Source: Planctomycetota bacterium
Lineage (GTDB): Bacteria; Planctomycetota; UBA1135; UBA2386
Direction: 5' to 3'
Length of the DNA stretch: 20,796 nt
NCBI GenBank assembly: GCA_020638695.1
Contig: JACKIB010000036.1
Span: forward strand, 1-20,796
This document shows, one piece after another, positions 16,354-20,796 of this stretch. Position numbers and translations under genes: made by a program. Positions within the stretch are counted from its first letter, which is position 1. Each line of letters opens with the position of its first letter. The notes below the pieces were generated by a model. The model was not told the origin of the DNA. It did not search any database and saw only the letters and a program-made list of their open reading frames with translations.

Positions 16354-16522
16354 CTAGTGCCCCGCGTCCGGAGTTCGCAGCACATGTACCCGGCCATTCG
16401 ATCCGCTCGCTGCGTTGCTGCTCCTCAGCTTGTCCTCCAACAAGCCGTGTCGTCGCAGCGCCTTGCGCGCAAATCGACTGACGCGGCCACATTTGCTGCG
16501 AACTTCAGACGAGGGGCACTAG
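16354..16522. repeat. 169-bp imperfect palindrome bounded by CTAG; candidate IS630/Tc1-type miniature element
   Basis: The left arm from 16354 and the right arm ending at 16522 are inverted copies. The outer 10 bases (CTAGTGCCCC) match exactly. A second exact block of 11 (AGTTCGCAGCA, 16372-16382; complement at 16494-16504) follows at the same spacing. In total 33 of the outer 39 positions match. Weaker symmetry (for example CATTCGAT against CAGTCGAT) continues to a central 6-bp stem, GCTTGT-CCTCCA-ACAAGC, at 16428-16445, so the whole segment could fold into one hairpin. Both ends read CTAG, the target preference known for IS630, which duplicates TA. There is no open frame of its own. The TAG stop of the upstream gene (16519-16521) is inside the right boundary, and removing the element would recreate the same stop. 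A large transcription-termination or RNA-processing hairpin is the alternative. Confidence 0.8.
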
Positions 16523-18549
16523 AACAGCTCGAGGTTCAGCAAGCGGCCCAGTTCGAGCGCACCGGACAGGTCGCTCGCCATCTGCATGCGAACCACCCCC
16601 GGGTTCGTGCCCTGGGGCACCGTGAACTGGAAGCGCAGCGTGCCATCGGCCCCGTAGGTGCCCATCGGCTGGATCACCATCAGGTTCGGGTCGATCAGCA
16701 GGTTGCACTTCCAACCGGGCACGCTCACGTCGACGCGGTTGAGGCCGATCAACAGCACCACGGTCGCACCGGGACGTCCGTTGGCGACGAACTTGGGCGA
16801 CGACAGCGGAATCGCCTGGTAGGCGTTGTTGTCGTTCGGCGCCGAGTAGTCCGAGCTGAGGTCCGCGAACCCGGGGAAGGTGTGGATCGACTTGCCGTCG
16901 AGGATGATCATCCCGTCTTCGAGTTGGATGATCTGACCCTTGTCGGTGACCCGATTCGCCATCTCGTAGGTGACCCAGCGATCGGCGTAGCCCTGCCACC
17001 AGTAGACCGTGGTGCCCAGCGTGGTCGGGTTGTCGTAGACGAACGGGAAGCAGGAGTTCAGGTTGTCGTCGCCGACGAAGAAGCGCGTGCCGGTGAAGTT
17101 CTGCGTGCGGAAGCCGGTGCTCTCCATGCTGTAGACCGACGCGCTGGTGGTCTCGTCGATCACCACCATCTGGTCCTCGTTGCCGGCCGGGATCCCGGCG
17201 AAGCCGGTGCCCTTGGTGTGCTCCGACCACTTGTCTTCACGCGGGTTGAACGCGTAGACGTGCGTCGACGACTCGACGTAGCCGAAGAAGTCCTCGGCGT
17301 CCATCTTCTGCATCGTCGGGTCGAAGGTGCCCTTGATGGTCGCCCTGGTCCACTTGCCCGAGAACGCCGAGTAGCCGTAGATCGCCTTGTCGGTGGCCAC
17401 CACCGCGCACATGTCGTTGGCATCGCTCTTGAGCGGCACCTCGCCGGCGGCCAAACCGGCGGGCTGGAACACCGAGCCACGCTTGGTGCTGGAAACCGCG
17501 AAGAACTCCACCGATCCCGGCGTCGCCGCCGCGAGCTGGATCAGCCACAGGTTGTTGGTGTGGGTATCGGTGAGCAGCACGTCGGCGCCCGTCTTGACCA
17601 CCACCCCGTCATCGATGCCACGGAAGAACACCGCCTCCTTGGCGATCGGATCGTGCACCGCGATGCCGTTGTCCTGCGCGCTGTCGCCGTTGAAGATGAT
17701 GCTGTCGTAGTTCGGGAACGCACCGGTCACCAGCTGACCGGAGTGCGCCGAGAAGAAGTGCAGCAGCTTGTTGGGCTGGTCCTGCATCAGGATGGTGTTC
17801 TTGTCGTACTCGAACACCGGGATGGTCCGGGCGAAGCTGACCGGGTGGAAAGCGTGCGTGAACGCCGAGTAGACCACTGCCTGGGTCTGCGCCGCATCGA
17901 TCGAGAACCCCTGCTGGTTGCGGCGCGTGAGCGACTCGCCGGTGCCGATGATGTGGCTCACCGGCCCGATCGGCGCCACGAACTTGGCGGGCGGAGCCTT
18001 GCCCAGGGTCGCCATGCTGAACCCCCAGATGGTGTTGCCGTCCTGCACGTTGAGGCAACCGCGACCGACCACGACCAGCGGGGTGTTGTTGGTGGTGAGC
18101 TTCTCCCACCGTTGCGCCCAGTAGCCGAACACGTGCACGTCCTTGCCCTCGACGATGCACATCAAGTCCTGCGAGAAGTAGATGTCGCTGCCTGCGGCCG
18201 GACCGTTGAGGGTCAACGGCACGAAGTCGCCGTACCAGTTGAGGCCGAAGTACTTGCCGGTGTTGGTCTCCTGCACGACGTAGGGGTTCCGGCCGATCAA
18301 CAGCGGCACGAACGGTGCCGAGCCGGTCAGCTTCACCGCGTCCTTCTGGGTGCGCGTGCTGCCACCCCAGATCTCGTTCGGGTGGTTGTCGACGGTGACC
18401 AGCCAGGTCGGCACGTCGGAGGACGACAGCACGTTGGCGACCTTGTCGGGGAAGGTGTACCCGCGGGGCCCGAAGTCGCACTGGGCCGCAACCGGGACCG
18501 CCAGGAGCGCGGCGAGGGAGAGAGAAGCGAATGGATGGAAGTCGAGCAT
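16519..18549 (-). CDS. Large secreted beta-propeller (Kelch-like) protein with terminal planctomycete-type domain
   Basis: This is a 676-residue exported protein. From ATG 18549 residues 1-23 form a signal peptide (FASLSLAALLAVPVAAQ). The frame is open 9 codons further to 18576, but that adds charged residues ahead of it. Residues about 35-570 repeat a propeller-like pattern in which a V/IY-aromatic strand is followed by a turn and Trp: VFGYWAQRWEKL (140-151), YGYSAFSGKWTRA (391-403), YAFNPREDKWSEH (432-444) and YWWQGYADRWVTY (516-528). Residues about 588-676 form a terminal beta domain (VLLIGLNRVDVSVPGWKCNL) resembling the second half of the terminal domain in neighbouring proteins. Codons are very strongly biased to C or G endings (AAC, GAC, TTC, ACC, AAG), much more than in the gene at 183-2243, and the protein is rich in Asn, Asp and Thr. 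This suggests high expression of a surface protein. No enzyme motif is seen. The TAG stop forms the edge of the 169-bp palindrome. Confidence 0.88.
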   Translation of the reverse strand: MLDFHPFASLSLAALLAVPVAAQCDFGPRGYTFPDKVANVLSSSDVPTWLVTVDNHPNEIWGGSTRTQKDAVKLTGSAPFVPLLIGRNPYVVQETNTGKYFGLNWYGDFVPLTLNGPAAGSDIYFSQDLMCIVEGKDVHVFGYWAQRWEKLTTNNTPLVVVGRGCLNVQDGNTIWGFSMATLGKAPPAKFVAPIGPVSHIIGTGESLTRRNQQGFSIDAAQTQAVVYSAFTHAFHPVSFARTIPVFEYDKNTILMQDQPNKLLHFFSAHSGQLVTGAFPNYDSIIFNGDSAQDNGIAVHDPIAKEAVFFRGIDDGVVVKTGADVLLTDTHTNNLWLIQLAAATPGSVEFFAVSSTKRGSVFQPAGLAAGEVPLKSDANDMCAVVATDKAIYGYSAFSGKWTRATIKGTFDPTMQKMDAEDFFGYVESSTHVYAFNPREDKWSEHTKGTGFAGIPAGNEDQMVVIDETTSASVYSMESTGFRTQNFTGTRFFVGDDNLNSCFPFVYDNPTTLGTTVYWWQGYADRWVTYEMANRVTDKGQIIQLEDGMIILDGKSIHTFPGFADLSSDYSAPNDNNAYQAIPLSSPKFVANGRPGATVVLLIGLNRVDVSVPGWKCNLLIDPNLMVIQPMGTYGADGTLRFQFTVPQGTNPGVVRMQMASDLSGALELGRLLNLELF

Positions 18550-18874
18550 GGTGTGTTGCTTCGCGTGCCACCCCACGGTCGGGGCGTTGATGCGGCGCGG
18601 GAAGCTAGCTGCGACTTGTTAAGCGCGTGGGGTTGCAGGCGTGAAGTCATCGCGCTCCGCGCTTCTTCACACGCGGCACGCTTCTCCTTCACCTATCAAG
18701 GCCGCGGCCGCACCCGAGGAGTTGGGGGAGCGCGGCGCTGCGAGGCATCGGCCCCGTTGCTTGCCGGCGCTTCCAGGGCCGCCGCCGAAGAAGCGGTCAC
18801 CGATGTGTCGCGGGAAGTGTCGCGGAAGGTGCCGATTGATCTTCCTGTGTGGGACGATCCGCGGTCCCTGCAAC
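18550..18874. other. 325-bp intergenic region upstream of the propeller gene
   Basis: This spacer separates the glycosyltransferase-like gene from the propeller gene. It holds the hairpin at 18639-18674 and a short imperfect direct repeat, GTGTCGCGG(G)AAG, at about 18804-18828. Plus-strand open frames cross it but are shadows without protein features. TTAACA on the minus strand near 18618-18623 resembles a -35 box, but no matching -10 was found. Confidence 0.5.
18639..18674 (-). terminator. Two-part hairpin between the glycosyltransferase-like and propeller genes
   Basis: GCGTGAAG (18639-18646) pairs with CTTCAC-ACGC (18665-18674, two bulged bases), and inside it CGCG-CTC-CGCG (18651-18661) forms a second stem. 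It is about 200 bp after the stop at 18875 and 90 bp before ATG 18549, so it could be a terminator for the first gene or leader structure for the second. No U-run. Confidence 0.35.
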
Positions 18875-20167
18875 TCAACGCCGCTCGAGCACCAGGATGC
18901 CGCGCTCGCGCACGCGTTCCGCGAGGCCCTCGGGCAACACCGCCGTGCCGTGCCGCGGCAAACCCTCGACCACGCCCGGTGTCGTCGCACGCCGCTCGCG
19001 CAAGACGACGAATCGCGCTTGTCGCCCCATCGCACAGAGCTCCGCCGCCGTGTAGTGGCGCGGCTCGAGCGGTTGCACGCCGGCGAAGTACAGCACCCGC
19101 GTCATGTCCCCGGTGATCCGCTCCCCGGGGCGCAGCAGGCCCCGCAGGTGCAGCGCGAGTTCACGTTCCGCAACCCGGTCGGCGTGGACCCCGCCGTGCA
19201 CCACCAACTGCGAGCCGACCACCAACGCGAACAACCAGGGACGCGCGGGCAGAAGGCGCAGCCCGGCCACGGCCAACGGCACGACCGCGAACGTCCACCC
19301 GGCCAGGAAGCGCCACCGCGGCACGTAGAGGCACAGCATGGCCAGCACCAGGCCGAACAACACCAGGATGCTGCGCGGCCGGACGCGCAGCATCCCGAGG
19401 ATCGCCAACAGCCCGAGCACGCCGAACGCCTCCAGCCAGCAGCCCGGCAGCTCGAGCACATGCCCGAGCGGACTACTGGTCGCCACGTTGTGCGCCCGGA
19501 TGAACGCCAGTTTGGGGACCGGATCGAAGCCGACGTCGCACATCCCGCGCCACAGCGACAGCGCGCCGACGCCGGCACCGAGTCCGACGAACGCGCGCCA
19601 AGCACCGCGTTCGGAAACGAGCAGGGCCACAGGCACCAGCGCCGCCTCCGGGCGCACCCAGAATGCCAATCCGCTGGCGACGCTTGCCGTCCACATCCGC
19701 CCGGCGAGACCGCGCTCCAACGCGAGCGCAGCCAGCAGCGCGAACAACGGCTCGCAGTAGACCTGCGCGCCGAGCATGACCGGGCGGGTGGCGACCGCCG
19801 CGAGCAGCGCCGCGACGCGACCCCCGCCGGGCACCAAGCGTTGCGCGAGCCACGCGGTCGGCGCGATCGCCGCCGCTCCGCAGACCGCGAGCACCAACTG
19901 CCCGGCGGCGAACGGTTCCACCCCCAACGCCACCGGCACGGCGATCAGCAGGCTGGTCAACGGTGGGAACACCTGGCCGAGCGCGGCGGAGGCTTCGCCC
20001 GCGGCGAACCGCTCGGCCATCCACAAGTACGTGACGCCGTCTTCGCGCGGCAGCACCGTCCAGCTGTTCACCAGCAGCCGCCACGACAGTCCGAGCGCCG
20101 CGACGACGGCGAGGAACGCGGGCGACGCCGCGCCCTCGACCGCCAGCAGCGCGCGCCAGCGATTCAT
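18875..20167 (-). CDS. Integral-membrane GT-C-type glycosyltransferase-like protein
   Basis: This 430-residue polytopic membrane protein resembles lipid-phosphate-sugar glycosyltransferases of the GT-C fold (PMT/ArnT-like). About eight to ten hydrophobic segments span residues 15-325. The first extracytoplasmic loop has PREDGVTYLWMAERFAAG followed by VFPPLTSLLIAVPVAL, where an acidic residue (E42 or D43) occupies the position of the catalytic Asp in GT-C enzymes. YCEPLFALLAALAL (137-150) and FWVRPEAALVPVALL (169-183) are also typical. Residues about 330-430 form a soluble C-terminal part. Donor and acceptor cannot be inferred; transfer of a sugar to a surface lipid or protein is likely. ATG 20167 overlaps the upstream TGA (ATGA) with no ribosome site, indicating translational coupling. 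The frame is open to 20611, but that stretch is the out-of-frame shadow of the upstream gene. Confidence 0.87.
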   Translation of the reverse strand: MNRWRALLAVEGAASPAFLAVVAALGLSWRLLVNSWTVLPREDGVTYLWMAERFAAGEASAALGQVFPPLTSLLIAVPVALGVEPFAAGQLVLAVCGAAAIAPTAWLAQRLVPGGGRVAALLAAVATRPVMLGAQVYCEPLFALLAALALERGLAGRMWTASVASGLAFWVRPEAALVPVALLVSERGAWRAFVGLGAGVGALSLWRGMCDVGFDPVPKLAFIRAHNVATSSPLGHVLELPGCWLEAFGVLGLLAILGMLRVRPRSILVLFGLVLAMLCLYVPRWRFLAGWTFAVVPLAVAGLRLLPARPWLFALVVGSQLVVHGGVHADRVAERELALHLRGLLRPGERITGDMTRVLYFAGVQPLEPRHYTAAELCAMGRQARFVVLRERRATTPGVVEGLPRHGTAVLPEGLAERVRERGILVLERR

Positions 20168-20796
20168 GGCAGCGCGCTGGCCAACCGCGGGTCCTCGCCA
20201 TCCTCGGCGTAGCCACCGAGTCGGAACACCAGGTCGCGGTAGTTGCGCACGTCGAGCACCGACAGACTTTGCACCGCGCGCAGCGCGACCAGCTCGCGGC
20301 TGACTTCCCCGTGGGCGCGGTAGAAGCGCAGCGCCAGCTCGCGGGCGCGCTGGGTCGGAGTCACGCCGTCGGGCAGCGCGACCCACGCGTCCACCATGTC
20401 GCGAACGCGCCCCTGATCGCCGTCGTAGGCGCGCAACAGATTGCGCAACCCGCGGCGCGACACGCGACGCGCCTGCAGCGTGCCGCGAATCAGTCGCCGC
20501 GCGGGATGCGGCGCGAATCCGCGACGGAGCGCGCCGACCACCGCCCGCACCATCGACCCCTCGATGCGGAGCTGGGGGTCTTCGAGGCGTGGCAGCTCGC
20601 GCTCGAACCACTCTTCGGCCTGGAACAGGCTGCGCAGGCCGTCGCGATTGGTCACGTAGGCGATCGTCACCGACCGCTCGGCCAGCCGCCGCGCGATGTC
20701 ATCCGACTGGTCCGCACCGAGCGCGAAGCCGCGCAGCAGTCCGTGCAGCTGCTCGACACGACGGCGGTTGTCGGCCGCCAACGAGCGCATCACTGC
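20164..20796 (-). CDS. Helical protein of unknown function (5' end may lie outside the window)
   Basis: The frame is open from the window edge to TGA 20164, giving at least 209 residues. Candidate starts are GTG 20793 and ATG 20790, but an upstream start beyond the edge cannot be excluded. The product is rich in Arg, Leu and Ala and predicted mainly helical from its heptad-like spacing. Recognisable stretches are SDDIARRLAERSVTIAYVTN, a basic middle (RRLIRGTLQARRVSRRGLRN) and LALRFYRAHGEVSRELVALR. No signal peptide, membrane span or known motif is visible, so it is probably cytoplasmic or membrane-peripheral. Its 4-base overlap with the glycosyltransferase-like gene suggests joint function or stoichiometric expression. 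I do not recognise the family. Confidence 0.75.
   Translation of the reverse strand, partial: AVMRSLAADNRRRVEQLHGLLRGFALGADQSDDIARRLAERSVTIAYVTNRDGLRSLFQAEEWFERELPRLEDPQLRIEGSMVRAVVGALRRGFAPHPARRLIRGTLQARRVSRRGLRNLLRAYDGDQGRVRDMVDAWVALPDGVTPTQRARELALRFYRAHGEVSRELVALRAVQSLSVLDVRNYRDLVFRLGGYAEDGEDPRLASALP

Noticed and set aside
16357..19116. 919-codon open frame on the plus strand
   Set aside because: It runs antisense to the propeller gene with strong GC third-position bias, which removes stops from that antisense frame. Its product is His/Arg/Val-rich with no motif. The minus-strand gene has a signal peptide and coherent repeats.
18641..20212. Plus-strand open frame rich in Gln, His and Arg
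   Set aside because: It lies antisense to the glycosyltransferase-like gene. Its low-complexity composition reflects the complement of Leu/Ala codons.
1..20796. CRISPR arrays, tRNA or rRNA genes, phage modules, complete insertion sequences
   Set aside because: No regularly spaced direct repeats, cloverleaf-like sequences, rRNA-like conserved stretches, transposase or integrase motifs were recognised by eye.

Overview
The window is GC-rich bacterial DNA and most likely comes from a member of Planctomycetota. The evidence is the gene set. There is a Ser/Thr kinase fused to a formylglycine-generating-enzyme-like (FGE-like, SUMF1-type) domain and paired with an extracytoplasmic-function (ECF) sigma factor. 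There are several secreted proteins carrying the planctomycete-type terminal domain with 'FGAGC'/'GMPGCQL' motifs, and a large LamG protein with a helical 'GDW..GLP.LA.GSD' module. Placement near the Pla163/Poly30-like lineages is inferred from memory of similar proteins, not computed.

Layout: every gene except the sigma factor is on the minus strand. From left to right they are: a secreted NHL-propeller/FGE-like fusion (183-2243); a large secreted regulatory-domain/LamG gene (2630-6006) broken by one frameshift and one in-frame TGA; a secreted protein with two near-identical discoidin-like domains (6248-7771); a divergent ECF sigma factor (8181-8786, plus strand); a small secreted protein made of two copies of an unrecognised domain (9049-9867); the kinase/FGE-like fusion (9931-13059); a 682-bp stretch without a recognisable gene; a PhoD-type phosphatase (13742-15169) directly behind a secreted protein (15173-16240); a secreted beta-propeller protein with very strong codon bias (16519-18549); and a membrane glycosyltransferase-like protein (18875-20167) whose start overlaps the stop of an unknown helical protein that runs off the window (20164-20796).

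The genes do not form one pathway. Most encode exported, surface-type or sensory proteins. The sigma factor and kinase/FGE-like fusion resemble a signalling pair, and the 272-residue duplicated-domain gene lies between them. The PhoD gene and its upstream neighbour are 3 bp apart and look co-transcribed. The glycosyltransferase-like gene and its upstream partner are translationally coupled.

The most distinctive non-coding object is a 169-bp imperfect palindrome at 16354-16522. It is bounded by CTAG on both sides and sits exactly on the stop codon of the propeller gene. Its structure fits a miniature inverted-repeat element of the IS630/Tc1-mariner type that inserted at a CTAG stop codon without changing the protein.
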